NCBI RefSeq assembly: GCF_014648435.1
Contig: NZ_BMRC01000043.1
Coordinates: 1-62,443 of the forward strand
Direction: 5' to 3'
DNA length: 62,443 bases
Source of the DNA: Nonomuraea spiralis
GTDB taxonomy: Bacteria; Actinomycetota; Actinomycetes; Streptosporangiales; Streptosporangiaceae
In this document: piece after piece, positions 7,868-16,736 of the stretch
Numbering within the stretch: position 1 is the stretch's first letter
Layout: the number at the start of each line of letters is the position of its first letter
Program-made: the position numbers and the translations under genes
The notes under the pieces: generated by a model
Seen by the model: the letters and a program-made list of their open reading frames with translations, nothing else
What the model was told of the DNA's origin: nothing
Database searches by the model: none

Positions 7868-9175
7868 TCAGTCCAGGACCGGGTAGTTGGCGCGGAACAC
7901 GCCGTGCGGGTCGCGCGAACGCTTGATCTCGCGCAGCCGGGCGAGCGCGGGCTCGGGGAACGCCTGCGCCGCCCGCTCGCCCGGCGACAGGAACGTGTAC
8001 GGCTTGCGCCCGCTGACCCGGTCCCCCAGGGCGGCGACGACCGCGTCCTGCTTGGCCCGTACGGCCCGGGTCAGCTCGGGGCTGATCCCGGGCCCGAGCA
8101 GGTAGAGCAGGTACGGCTCGGCCAGCGCTCCCCCGGCGCCGCCCCCGGGCCGGGCCAGCGCGCCGCCCAGGTGCCTGATCTGCATGGTGACCAGCGGTTC
8201 GACCGGCTGGGCCAGCAAGATGTCCGCGGTGGAGGCGTCCAGGCCGGTCAGCAGCTCGGTCCGGGCCAGCGCGGGCGCCGGGTCGGTCGGCTCGGCGGTG
8301 ATGGCGCCGAGGTCGGCCGTGGCCATGGCGGCCCGCGTGTCGCTCAGCACGCCGTCGATCTTGCCCAGGCGGCCCAGCAGGACCTCGGCCTCGCCCGCCT
8401 CGCCCAGGTAGGCCAGGTCCACGGTCACCATGGGGGGCGCCTTGGGGAACTGCACCCGGTTCAGCCACAGTGACAACTCGGGCGGCGCGTCGGCGGTCAG
8501 CTCGCGGAAGGCCGCGAACACCTCGGCCTCCTTGTGGCCGGGCCACATGACGCGTCCGCCGTACAGGGCGCGCTCGGCGTACAGGTCGAACTCGACGGCG
8601 GTGACCAGCGCGAAGTCGCCGCCGCCGCCGCGCAGCGCCCAGAACAGGTCGGGGTCGGACTCCTCGGTCACCCGTGCCGGCCGGCCCTCGGCGTCCACGA
8701 CGTCGAAGGCGCGCACGCTGTCGGCCGCCCAGCCGTACCTGCGGCTGAACCAGCTCAGGCCGCCGCCGAGGGTGTAGCCGGTGACGGTCACGGTGGGGTT
8801 GCTCCCGGCCAGGCCGGTCAGGCCGTGCCGGCCCGCCTCGGCCTGCACCGTGCCCCAGTTCACGCCCGCCCCGGCGCGGGCGCGCCGCTCGCCGGGGTGG
8901 ATCTCCAGCTCGTCCAGCCTGTTGGTACGCAGCAGGATCACGCCGCCGGACGTGCCGCTCGCGCCGTGCCCACGCGGCTGGGCCGAGACCGTCAGCCCCT
9001 CCTTCCGGGCGTGGCGGACCAGGGCGGCCACGTCACCGGCGTCGGCGGCCTCGACCACGGCGGCCACCGGCTGGTCCACGGTCAGGTTCCACGCCCTGGC
9101 CGCCGCCTCGAAACCCTCGTCGCCGGGCAGCCGGACGCGCCCCTCGACCGCGGTGCGCAGCTTGTCGTACGTCAT
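7868..9175 (-). CDS. FAD-binding oxidoreductase, berberine-bridge (BBE) type
   Basis: A 435-aa member of the vanillyl-alcohol-oxidase/PCMH flavoprotein fold. The FAD-binding domain spans about residues 30-205, with QPRGHGASG (the His is the usual site of covalent 8-alpha FAD attachment in this family), TGLAGSNPTVTVTGYTLGGG and GWAADSVRAFDVV. The C-terminal BBE segment ends DPHGVFRANYPV, as in many small-molecule oxidases. Whether a second, cysteinyl FAD link exists cannot be confirmed: no Cys sits in the GLTGLAGS position, so mono-covalent attachment is expected. The ATG at 9175 has GGAG nearby. It is divergent from an ECF sigma factor gene, a common pairing for ECF41-like sigma factors and oxidoreductases. 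Substrate unknown. Confidence 0.9.
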   Translation of the reverse strand: MTYDKLRTAVEGRVRLPGDEGFEAAARAWNLTVDQPVAAVVEAADAGDVAALVRHARKEGLTVSAQPRGHGASGTSGGVILLRTNRLDELEIHPGERRARAGAGVNWGTVQAEAGRHGLTGLAGSNPTVTVTGYTLGGGLSWFSRRYGWAADSVRAFDVVDAEGRPARVTEESDPDLFWALRGGGGDFALVTAVEFDLYAERALYGGRVMWPGHKEAEVFAAFRELTADAPPELSLWLNRVQFPKAPPMVTVDLAYLGEAGEAEVLLGRLGKIDGVLSDTRAAMATADLGAITAEPTDPAPALARTELLTGLDASTADILLAQPVEPLVTMQIRHLGGALARPGGGAGGALAEPYLLYLLGPGISPELTRAVRAKQDAVVAALGDRVSGRKPYTFLSPGERAAQAFPEPALARLREIKRSRDPHGVFRANYPVLD

Positions 9176-9225
9176 CGCTCACTCCTTCGTGAAGACTCAC
9201 CCACCTGACGACGCGGAACCGGGAA

Positions 9226-9252
9226 AGGTGACCACCGGGCCGGAAGTCACCT
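9226..9252. promoter_or_regulatory. Inverted repeat AGGTGAC-N13-GTCACCT
   Basis: Perfect 7-bp arms at 9226-9232 and 9246-9252 lie in the spacer between the divergent FAD oxidase and sigma-factor genes. It may be a regulator site or contribute to the sigma factor's own promoters. No -10/-35 pair can be assigned with confidence. Confidence 0.35.
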
Positions 9253-9353
9253 GTGAGAAGGCGGTCGGTGCCGCCCGTTAGGATGCCGCCATGGTCGCCC
9301 CTCGTCGTCGCTCAGCCGCCTGTATGACGAACCGGCGCGACGAAAGGTGACCG

Positions 9354-10235
9354 ATGAACGCGCAAGCCGAGCTGGCCGAGCACTTCGACCGGACCAGGGC
9401 CCATCTGCGGGCGGTCGCGTACCGCATGCTCGGGTCGGCCGACGAGGCCGACGACGCCGTCCAGGAGACCTGGTTGCGTGCCGCCCGCGCCGACGCGGGC
9501 GAGGTGGCGAACGTGCCCGGCTGGCTGACCACGATCGTCGGCCGGATCTGCCTCGACATGTTGCGCGCCCGCGGGCGCAGGGACGAGCACCTCGTCGAAT
9601 CGGAGCGGTTCGACCAGGTGAGCGTCCATGACGGCGATCCCGCCGACGAGGCGGTGCTGGCCGACTCGGTCGGGCTGGCCCTGCTCGTGGTGCTCGACAC
9701 GCTGAGCCCCGCCGAGCGGGTCGCCTTCGTGCTGCACGACCTGTTCTCGGTGCCGTTCGTGGAGATCGGGCAGATCGTCGAGCGCTCCCCCGCCACGGCC
9801 AAGAAGCTGGCCAGCCGGGCCCGTCAGCGGGTCAACGGCACGCCCGTCCTGCCCGCCGCAGACCACGCCAGGCAGCGCAGGCTCGTGGCCGCCTTCCTCG
9901 CCGCGGCCCGCGCCGGCGACCTTCAGGCCCTGCTCGCCGTGCTCGCCCCCGACGTGCTGCACCGGTCCGACCTGCCGGGGTCGGCCGGGGAGCGGCGCGG
10001 GGCGCGTTCGGTGGCCGAGGGCACGCTCGCCGGCGCGGACGGCGCGCGCCTGGCCGGGGTGCTGCTCGTCGACGGCGTGCCGGGCATCGGCGTCCTGCGC
10101 GAGGGCCGGCTGTTCCTGGTCCTGCGGGTCACGGCGGACGGCGACCGCATCACCGGGATCGAGATCGTCTCCGACCCCGCCCGCTTGGCCGCCTTCGGCC
10201 TCGCCCTCGACGAGGAGGTGTCCCCGGCGGCCTGA
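9354..10235 (+). CDS. ECF RNA polymerase sigma factor with C-terminal SnoaL-like domain (SigJ/ECF41-like)
   Basis: A 293-aa extracytoplasmic-function sigma factor. Sigma region 2 (about residues 10-75) contains YRMLGSADEADDAVQETWLR, and region 4 (about 115-165) contains LSPAERVAFVLHDLFSVPF and SPATAKKLASRARQRV. The remaining roughly 115 residues form a SnoaL-like domain (RRLVAAFLAAARAGDLQALL ... DPARLAAFGL), which in ECF41-like proteins replaces an anti-sigma factor and modulates activity in cis. The hallmark linker WLPEP is not present in that exact form (VNGTPVLPA occurs instead), so I do not assign a strict ECF41 subgroup. The start follows GGTGACCG. No anti-sigma gene is adjacent; the divergent FAD oxidase is the likely target. 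Confidence 0.9.
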   Translation: MNAQAELAEHFDRTRAHLRAVAYRMLGSADEADDAVQETWLRAARADAGEVANVPGWLTTIVGRICLDMLRARGRRDEHLVESERFDQVSVHDGDPADEAVLADSVGLALLVVLDTLSPAERVAFVLHDLFSVPFVEIGQIVERSPATAKKLASRARQRVNGTPVLPAADHARQRRLVAAFLAAARAGDLQALLAVLAPDVLHRSDLPGSAGERRGARSVAEGTLAGADGARLAGVLLVDGVPGIGVLREGRLFLVLRVTADGDRITGIEIVSDPARLAAFGLALDEEVSPAA

Positions 10236-10259
10236 CCCGGGCGGGGGCGGCCGGGCCGG

Positions 10260-11594
10260 TCACTGGAAGAGCGCGTTCACCTGGGTGTTGGCGGCCGGGA
10301 GCGCGGTCTTGGAGTCCGCGGTGCCGAGCAGGACCGACGAGATCGCGGCGTCCATGATCTCGTTGATCTTGTCGGCGTTGTCGGTCACCGGCAGCAGGAA
10401 CGTGCCGCCCTCCGCCTTGGCCTCGTCCACGAACGGCTGCACGTCGCGCCCGGCCGCCTTGTGCGCGGCCAGCGCCTTGTCGGAGGCCGTCGTGATGGCC
10501 GGCAGCACCTCGGTCGTCGCCGCGACCAGGTCCTGGCACTCCGAGGAGCCCACGAACCTGACCCACTGCCACGCCTCCTCCTTGTGCTCGGTGCCGGCGT
10601 AGATGGCGTCGGAGACGCCGTTGATCGGCGACCTGCGTCCCTGCGGCCCCTCGGGCAGCGGCGCGACGGCCAGGTCGAGCGTCTTGTTGTCCAGGTACGG
10701 CTTGGCCATCCACGACCCGGCCATGACCATCGCCGTCTTGCCCGACTGCAGCACCGCGTCGCCGCCGAGGGCCGACTGCTTGTCGTACGGGGGCGCGTAC
10801 CCCTTCTTGATCAGCGAGGCGAACCAGTCGATCGTCTCGGCCAGCTTGGGGTCGTCGTAGAAGTACTTGCTGCCGAACGGGTTCTTGTCCAGGTACTTGA
10901 AGCCGTTGCCGGCCGCGAACCCGGCCCAGCCGGTCTGGCCGAGCGCGCCGGTGTTGTAGTCGGGCGCGATGCCGTAGACGGCCACGTGCTCCTTGTCGAA
11001 GGCGGGGTCGGTGCCCCTGCGGCCCCCGGCGTCCACGGTCAGCGCCGCGATGGCCTTCTCGAACGTGCCGCCGTCCTGCGGGTTCCAGGTCCAGCTCCCG
11101 AAGGAGGCGGGGTCCAGCCCGGCCTTCTTGACCTGGTCCTTGTTGTAGAAGACGCCGATGGTGTCCCAGTCGAGGGGCAGGCCGTAGCGTTTGCCGTCGC
11201 GTACCCAGATGTCGGCCAGGCCCTTCTGGTACTGGCCGAGGTCCACCTTGTCGCGGGCGACGAACTCGGAGATGTCCAGGAGCTGGTTGTTCTTGGCGAA
11301 CTGCGGATAGTAGGCCACCGAGTCGCGGAACACGTCGGGGGCCGTACCGGAGACGACCTGCGTGGTCAGGTTCTGCCAGTACTGCGCCCACGCCACCGAG
11401 CTGAGCTTGACGGTGATGTTCGGGTTCTTCTTCGTGAACGCGTCGGCGCACTGCTTGTACGCCGGCACCTGGCTCTCCACCCACATCATGTAGCTGAGCT
11501 CGACGGGCCCGTCGCTCTTCCCCGAGGACGACGAGCAGGCGGAGGCGGCGAGGGTGAGGAGTCCGGCGAGGGTCGCCAATGCTTTCCTGGACAT
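10260..11594 (-). CDS. Sugar ABC transporter substrate-binding lipoprotein
   Basis: A 444-aa family 1 solute-binding protein. The N-terminus is a lipoprotein signal with lipobox LAASAC (Cys at about residue 20), so the protein should be anchored on the outer face of the membrane. The body has the periplasmic-binding-protein fold typical of oligosaccharide receptors, with VSGTAPDVFRDS, YGLPLDWDTIGVFYNKD and a C-terminal AWQWVRFVGS. AAGGA precedes the ATG. It is the last gene of the minus-strand operon, 13 bp downstream of the second permease gene. The operon has no ATPase, which in actinobacteria is often supplied by a shared MsiK-type protein. The ligand is probably the substrate of the GH4 enzyme or its product. 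Confidence 0.9.
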   Translation of the reverse strand: MSRKALATLAGLLTLAASACSSSSGKSDGPVELSYMMWVESQVPAYKQCADAFTKKNPNITVKLSSVAWAQYWQNLTTQVVSGTAPDVFRDSVAYYPQFAKNNQLLDISEFVARDKVDLGQYQKGLADIWVRDGKRYGLPLDWDTIGVFYNKDQVKKAGLDPASFGSWTWNPQDGGTFEKAIAALTVDAGGRRGTDPAFDKEHVAVYGIAPDYNTGALGQTGWAGFAAGNGFKYLDKNPFGSKYFYDDPKLAETIDWFASLIKKGYAPPYDKQSALGGDAVLQSGKTAMVMAGSWMAKPYLDNKTLDLAVAPLPEGPQGRRSPINGVSDAIYAGTEHKEEAWQWVRFVGSSECQDLVAATTEVLPAITTASDKALAAHKAAGRDVQPFVDEAKAEGGTFLLPVTDNADKINEIMDAAISSVLLGTADSKTALPAANTQVNALFQ

Positions 11595-11607
11595 GGGGGG
11601 TCCTTAC

Positions 11608-12477
11608 TTACTTGATGCCGGTGAAGTTGAGCGAGCTGGCCAGCCGCCTGCCGAAAACCAGCAGGAGCAGCAGGACGGGGATGACGGAGAGGGTGGAGCC
11701 GGCCATCAGGCCCGTCCAGTCGGGGCGGGCGTTCGGCGACTGCTGGAGGAACACCCCGAGTGCCACCGTAAGCACCCGGTTGTCCTCCTCCTGGCCGACG
11801 AGCAGCGGCCAGAGGTAGTCCTTCCAGGCGTACACGCCGTTGATCAGGGCGATGGTGATGAGCGGCCCCTTCGACATGGGCAGCGCGACCCGCCAGAAGA
11901 CGCCCCACACCCCGGCGCCGTCGATGACGGCGGCCTCCTCGACCTCGCGCGGCAGCGACAGGAAGAACTGCCTCAGGAAGAAGACGGTGAACGGGGTCAT
12001 CAGCAGGATCGGCGCCACGAGCCCGGCGAACGTGTTGAGCAGCCCCAGGTTGCGGACGAGGGCGAAGTTCGGCAGCAGCGTGAAGATCGGCGGGACCATC
12101 AGCGCCGAGACGAACACCGAGAACAGCGCCTCCCGGCCGCGGAAACGCAGGCGGGCCAGCGCGTACCCGGCCATGGCGCACGACAACGTCTGCACGGCGA
12201 CCACGACCGTCGTGTAGATGACCGAGTTGCGCAGGTAGAGCACGAAATCGAGGGACGCGCCCGAGCCGCCCGCCGCCTGCGCCTCGGCGATGGTCGACAG
12301 GCCGAGGACACGCTTGAAGTTCGCCCAGGTGAAGTGCTGCGGGAAGAGCGAGAAGTTGTCGGAGAAGAGGTGGTTGGCATCCGTGAGGGCGGTCCGGACC
12401 ATCCAGTAGAACGGGAACACGGTCACCAGAACGGCCAGCCCCAGCACGGCCCAGGCCACGATCCTGCCGGTACGCAT
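11608..12477 (-). CDS. Sugar ABC transporter permease, MalG-like
   Basis: A 289-aa inner-membrane permease with about six hydrophobic segments and the cytoplasmic EAA loop EEAAVIDGAGVWGVFWRVALP that contacts the ATPase. The N-terminal helix and the PFYWMVRTALTD region match the MalG half of CUT1 carbohydrate transporters. ATG at 12477 with GGGGG nearby; 12 bp downstream of the MalF-like gene. Works with the two neighbouring transporter genes; the sugar is undetermined. Confidence 0.92.
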   Translation of the reverse strand: MRTGRIVAWAVLGLAVLVTVFPFYWMVRTALTDANHLFSDNFSLFPQHFTWANFKRVLGLSTIAEAQAAGGSGASLDFVLYLRNSVIYTTVVVAVQTLSCAMAGYALARLRFRGREALFSVFVSALMVPPIFTLLPNFALVRNLGLLNTFAGLVAPILLMTPFTVFFLRQFFLSLPREVEEAAVIDGAGVWGVFWRVALPMSKGPLITIALINGVYAWKDYLWPLLVGQEEDNRVLTVALGVFLQQSPNARPDWTGLMAGSTLSVIPVLLLLLVFGRRLASSLNFTGIK

Positions 12478-12489
12478 GACGCGCGCCCC

Positions 12490-13395
12490 CTAACCGAGGT
12501 CCGAGTCGGACGCGCGCATCAGGCGCATCTGCACGTAGGTGAGGGCGCCGAGGATCAGCACCAGGCTGAGCGCCATGGCCGCCGCGTAGCCCATGCGGAA
12601 GTGGGTGAACGCCTCCTGGTAGATGTAGTAGTAGATGACCTTGGTGGCGTTGACCGGGCCGCCCCTGGTGGCGACGGCGATGGTGTCGAAGATCTGGAAG
12701 CAGCCGATCACCGAGACGACCAGTACGAGCGCCAGCACCGGCCGCAGCAGCGGCAGCGTGACCCGGAAGAACGTGCGGATCTCGCCGGCGCCGTCCATGG
12801 CGGCGGCCTCGTACACCGAGTTCGGGATCTGCAGCATGCCCGCGTACAGCAGCAGGGCGACGTACCCGACCGAGGCCCACGTGGTCACGGCCGCGACGCT
12901 CGGCATGGCCTCGCCGGGCGCGTTGAAGAACCCGTGCGTGGACAGGCCCATGCCGTCGAGCAGCTGGTTGACGAAGCCCAGGTTGGCGTCCAGCAACCAC
13001 AACCACAGCAGCGCGGTGGCCACGTTCGGCACCAGCCAGGGCAGCAGCAGCGTGGCGCGCAGCACGACCGACTTGGTCAGCCGGTGCATGAGCGCGGCCA
13101 GCAGCAGCGCCAGCGTGAGCTGCCCCACCAGGTTGAGCACGGTGTTGTAGCCGGTGAGCAGCAGCGCCTTCCAGAACAGCGGGTCGGTGGCCAGCTCGGC
13201 GTAGTTCGCCAGGCCGACGAACCCGGGCTCCGACAGCAGGTTCCAGTCGGTCGCCGACAACCACAGGCCGCGGACGCTGGGGTAGATGTAGAAGGCCGCG
13301 AACCCGGCCAGCGCGGGGAGCAGGAACAGCAGCGCGTGCCGTCCCTGCCCGCCCTCCGCGCTGTGCCGCCGTACGGTCCGGAGGACCGCCGTCAT
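12490..13395 (-). CDS. Sugar ABC transporter permease, MalF-like
   Basis: A 301-aa permease with six predicted membrane segments and an EAA loop (YEAAAMDGAGEIRTFFRVTLP). The first helix (LLFLLPALAGFAAFYIYPS) and the following TDWN segment are typical of MalF-type CUT1 permeases. The ATG at 13395 overlaps the upstream amidohydrolase stop as ATGA, which fixes the start even though the open frame extends far upstream through that gene. It pairs with the MalG-like protein. Confidence 0.92.
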   Translation of the reverse strand: MTAVLRTVRRHSAEGGQGRHALLFLLPALAGFAAFYIYPSVRGLWLSATDWNLLSEPGFVGLANYAELATDPLFWKALLLTGYNTVLNLVGQLTLALLLAALMHRLTKSVVLRATLLLPWLVPNVATALLWLWLLDANLGFVNQLLDGMGLSTHGFFNAPGEAMPSVAAVTTWASVGYVALLLYAGMLQIPNSVYEAAAMDGAGEIRTFFRVTLPLLRPVLALVLVVSVIGCFQIFDTIAVATRGGPVNATKVIYYYIYQEAFTHFRMGYAAAMALSLVLILGALTYVQMRLMRASDSDLG

Positions 13396-14450
13396 GCCAG
13401 CCTCGGCACGAGCCGCAGCGCGTTGCGCGCGTACACCTGCTCCAGCACGTCGTCGGGCAGGTCGAGCCCGGAGATCGTCCAGCGGCCCATCAGCGGCGGA
13501 TCGTCCAGCGAGTGCGCGAACGCCTCGTCGTCGGTCTCCATGAACCGGAAGTGGAGGCGGTAGATGTCCCGGTGCGGCGGGATCTCGTCGGTGCCGAACA
13601 ACACCCGGCCGGGGTGGCGGAGCATCAGCGCGCGCGTGGCGCGCGGCTGGCGTCCCAGCTCGGCGACGCGCGCCGCGATGTCGATGTGGAAGTTCGGGTA
13701 CGCGTCCAGCATCCGCCCGGCGAACCCCAGGTTCTCCGGCCAGCACCCGGCGTGCACCCCGATCACGGTCGTGGCCGGATGCCGGGCGACCATCCCCTCC
13801 ATGGCCTCCATGAGCCGCTCGAACGACGGGAACCCGGGCCCGGAGAAGTTCCAGTCGGGCCGGGCGGCCAGCAGTTCGAGGCGTTCGTTGCGCTCGTCCA
13901 TGGGCTCGAAGAAGGCGACCGGGTCGGCGGTGTGCAACGCGATCGGGATGCCCGCCTCGCCCACGGCGGCCCACAGCGGGTCGAGCCGGGGGTCGTCGAG
14001 CATGACCAGCTCGCCCTTGTGGTCGCGGACGCGCAGCCCGACGTCCTTCCACACCTTCAGCCCGGCCGCGCCCTCGGCCACCGACCGGCGTACCTGCGCG
14101 GCCAGCCGCTCGCCGAAGCCGGGCACGGCGGTCTCGGACCAGTCGACGTGGCAGAACGTGGCGAAGCGGCCCGGGTGGGCGGCGTCGTAGCGTTCGATGT
14201 TCTCGGCCAGCTCCCGGCCCCAGCGGCCGTCGAGGTTGACCATGCCGCGCAGGTTCAGCTCGTCCATCATGCCGATCAGGGCGGGGACGTCCTCGACCAT
14301 CCAGCCGCCGTCCTCGGTCAGCCAGCGTCCGAGGTGGATGTGGGCGTCCACGACGGGCACCCTGGCGCGGTCGACCTCGTGGACGGCCACGCGGAGCTGG
14401 GACACCGGCCGGTAGCGGGACAACGGCAGGTCGGCGTCGCACACGGTCAT
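13392..14450 (-). CDS. Amidohydrolase family 2 (TIM-barrel metal hydrolase)
   Basis: A 352-aa metal-dependent hydrolase of the amidohydrolase_2 superfamily. The N-terminal strand-1 motif VVDAHIHLG gives the HxH ligands; later metal or catalytic residues are in IALHTADP, VIGVHAGC and the strand-8 VLFGTDEIPP Asp. Members hydrolyse lactones or decarboxylate aromatic acids rather than amides. The ATG at 14450 overlaps the GH4 stop as ATGA (14447-14450), and its own stop overlaps the permease start. Sitting between a GH4 glycosidase, a zinc dehydrogenase and a sugar ABC transporter, it may open a sugar lactone; this is inference from context only. Confidence 0.87.
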   Translation of the reverse strand: MTVCDADLPLSRYRPVSQLRVAVHEVDRARVPVVDAHIHLGRWLTEDGGWMVEDVPALIGMMDELNLRGMVNLDGRWGRELAENIERYDAAHPGRFATFCHVDWSETAVPGFGERLAAQVRRSVAEGAAGLKVWKDVGLRVRDHKGELVMLDDPRLDPLWAAVGEAGIPIALHTADPVAFFEPMDERNERLELLAARPDWNFSGPGFPSFERLMEAMEGMVARHPATTVIGVHAGCWPENLGFAGRMLDAYPNFHIDIAARVAELGRQPRATRALMLRHPGRVLFGTDEIPPHRDIYRLHFRFMETDDEAFAHSLDDPPLMGRWTISGLDLPDDVLEQVYARNALRLVPRLA

Positions 14451-15739
14451 CCCCTGATGCCTTCGGGCAGCAGCTCGCCGTGGGCCTCGATCAGGGCGTC
14501 CACCAGCTCGCGGACCTTGCGTACCGGGAGGGTGGCGGCGGTGTTGGGGTCGAGCAGCGCAGCCTGGTAGACGTGGTCGCGCCGCCCCTCCAGGGCCGCC
14601 TTGACGGTCAGCTCGCCGACGCTGAGGAAGGCCCGGTTGAGCGCGGCGACCTGGGCGGGCAGCTCGCCGACGAGCACCGGCTGCACGCCGGACCGGTCGA
14701 CGTGGCAGGGCACCTCGACGGTCGCCTCCGGGGGCAGGTTGGAGATCAGGCCGCCGTTGCGCACGTTGCCGTGGATCATCCTGCGGGTGCCGGTCTCCAT
14801 CGAGTGGATGGCCAGCGAGGCCAGCTCCTCGCCGCGCTCGATCGGCACGCCCCGGCCCGCCTCCAGCGAGCTCTTGTACTCCTCGTACTCCTCGTAGCCT
14901 TCGGCCAGCCACTCCAGGTAGACGTTGATCGGGATGCGGTACCGTTCGACCTCCTCGGCGTGCGGGAGGAACCACGGCAGGTACTCCGAGCCGTGCTCGG
15001 AGGACTCGGTCGGGAAGTAGCCGAAGTTGCGGTAGACCTCGACGCGCACCCGCCGCCGCAGCTCCGGGTCCCGCTCGATCAGCTCGTCGAGCCGCCGGTA
15101 GAGGTTCTCCCCGTCGCGCTCGAAGCGCAGCACGAACGCCTGGTGGTTGACGCCCGCGGTGAGGAAGGAGATCTCCTCCTCCGGTACGCCGACCATCCTG
15201 GCCAGCGTCTGCTGGGTGTCGCGCGCGGCGTGGCAGACGCCCACGACGTTCTTGAACGGGGTGCCGGCGTAGACCGACCACGGGATCATCGACATCGGGT
15301 TGGTGTAGGTGAACAACACCGAGTCCGGGGCCAGTTCGGCCAGGTCGTCGCCGATGCCGACCATGACCGGGATCGTGCGCAGGGCGCGGAAGATGCCGCC
15401 GATGCCGAGGGTGTCGCCGATCGTCTGGCGCACGCCGTACGCGGCGGGGATCTCCAGGTCGCGCTTGACCGCCTCCAGGCCGCCCACGGCGATCTCGTTG
15501 ATCACGTAATCGGCGCCCTCGACGGCGGCCCTGCGGTCGGCGTACGCCTCGATCTTCGCGCCGATGCCCAGCTCGCCGACCATCCAGCGGGCCATCGCCT
15601 CGGCGGTGTCGAGCCGGGCCTGGTCGATGTCGTGGAGCACGATCGTGGACTCGGATAGTTCAGGAAATGTCAGGATGTCTGAGAGCAGGTTCTTGGCGAA
15701 CGTGATGCTTCCGGCGCCCACCAGGACGATGCGGGCCAT
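14447..15739 (-). CDS. Glycoside hydrolase family 4 (alpha-glucosidase/alpha-galactosidase type)
   Basis: A 430-aa GH4 enzyme, cytoplasmic and NAD+ plus divalent-metal dependent, cleaving glycosides by transient C3 oxidation and elimination. The N-terminal Rossmann motif is VLVGAGSITFAKN. TYTNPMSM (Asn at about 147), VGVCHA (metal-binding Cys at about 169) and TAGVNHQAF (His at about 199) are the family's cofactor and metal signatures. The length fits alpha-glucosidase/alpha-galactosidase (AglA/MelA-like) members rather than 6-phospho types, consistent with an ABC and not a PTS importer nearby. ATG at 15739, three bases downstream of the dehydrogenase stop. Confidence 0.92.
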   Translation of the reverse strand: MARIVLVGAGSITFAKNLLSDILTFPELSESTIVLHDIDQARLDTAEAMARWMVGELGIGAKIEAYADRRAAVEGADYVINEIAVGGLEAVKRDLEIPAAYGVRQTIGDTLGIGGIFRALRTIPVMVGIGDDLAELAPDSVLFTYTNPMSMIPWSVYAGTPFKNVVGVCHAARDTQQTLARMVGVPEEEISFLTAGVNHQAFVLRFERDGENLYRRLDELIERDPELRRRVRVEVYRNFGYFPTESSEHGSEYLPWFLPHAEEVERYRIPINVYLEWLAEGYEEYEEYKSSLEAGRGVPIERGEELASLAIHSMETGTRRMIHGNVRNGGLISNLPPEATVEVPCHVDRSGVQPVLVGELPAQVAALNRAFLSVGELTVKAALEGRRDHVYQAALLDPNTAATLPVRKVRELVDALIEAHGELLPEGIRG

Positions 15740-15742
15740 GGG

Positions 15743-16687
15743 TTACCTCGATTCCGGGGTCAGCAGAGCTTTGACGGGGATGGCCTGGCCGTTCATCAGC
15801 CGGGTGAAGACCTCGGCGCCCTCTTCGAGGGGGAAGGTCTCGACCCAGCTCAGGTCCCAGCCGGCGACCAGGTCGACGGCCGTGGCGAAGTCGGCCGCGT
15901 CGTAGGCGAAGGAACCCAGGACGCGCTTCTCGCCGCGTACCAGGTCGGCGGCGTCGTAGCCGGCCACGTGGTCGAGCAGGCCCAGCCAGACGGCCGCGCC
16001 GCCGGGGCGCAGGCGGGACAGGGACTGCTCGTGGGTCGCGGCGGCGCCCACGGCGTCGAAGATCACGTCGTACTCGCCGGTCAGCTCCGCGCCGGCCGCG
16101 ACGCCGCCGAGCCGGGCGGCGACGGCCAGCCGCTCGGGCGAGCGGTCGGCCACGTCCACGGAGGCGGCGCCGCCGGACAGGGCGGTCAGCAGGCAGGTCA
16201 GCCCGATGGCGCCGGCCCCGATCACGCCCACGCGCGCCCCGGCCGGCCGCCCGGCCAGCCCCCAGGCGTGCACGGCGTTCGCCGCCGGCTCCACCACGCC
16301 GGCGGCGGTCCAGCCGAGGCCGTCGGGCAGCGGCACCACGGCGGCGGCCGGCACCGCGACGCGCTCGGCGAAGGCGCCCGGCCGGTGCACGCCGACGATC
16401 TGCCGTTTCCTGCAGACGTTGGGCCGCCCGATCAGGCACACGTCGCAGGCGCCGCACGACAGGATCGGGTTGACCGTCACCGCCCGCCCGTCGTCGGTGC
16501 GCCCGGCGAACTCGTGCCCCATCACCAGCGGCGGCACCCGGAACCCGGGGGTCTTCACCCCGTGCAGCTCACTGCCGCAGATGCCGGAGGTGACCACGTG
16601 CACCAGCACCTCGTCCGGCCCGGCCACGGGCTCCGGCACGTCCTGCGGCTCCACGACGCCGGGCCCGGTGAAGACCAGAGCCCTCAC
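15743..16687 (-). CDS. Zinc-binding dehydrogenase (MDR superfamily)
   Basis: A 314-aa medium-chain dehydrogenase. The GroES-like domain has the catalytic zinc site (SGICGSELHG, MGHEFAGR) and the four-cysteine structural zinc loop (LSCGACDVCLIGRPNVC); the nucleotide-binding domain has GVIGAGAIGLTC. It resembles polyol/threonine dehydrogenases. At about 314 aa it is slightly shorter than the usual 340-350. GTG start at 16687. First gene of the six-gene sugar operon, it probably oxidises a sugar or polyol hydroxyl or the GH4 product. Confidence 0.88.
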   Translation of the reverse strand: MRALVFTGPGVVEPQDVPEPVAGPDEVLVHVVTSGICGSELHGVKTPGFRVPPLVMGHEFAGRTDDGRAVTVNPILSCGACDVCLIGRPNVCRKRQIVGVHRPGAFAERVAVPAAAVVPLPDGLGWTAAGVVEPAANAVHAWGLAGRPAGARVGVIGAGAIGLTCLLTALSGGAASVDVADRSPERLAVAARLGGVAAGAELTGEYDVIFDAVGAAATHEQSLSRLRPGGAAVWLGLLDHVAGYDAADLVRGEKRVLGSFAYDAADFATAVDLVAGWDLSWVETFPLEEGAEVFTRLMNGQAIPVKALLTPESR

Positions 16688-16736
16688 GAGAGCCCGCCGG
16701 CGGTCGAATGCGCGCGTTCGTTCAAGATCCCATCCT

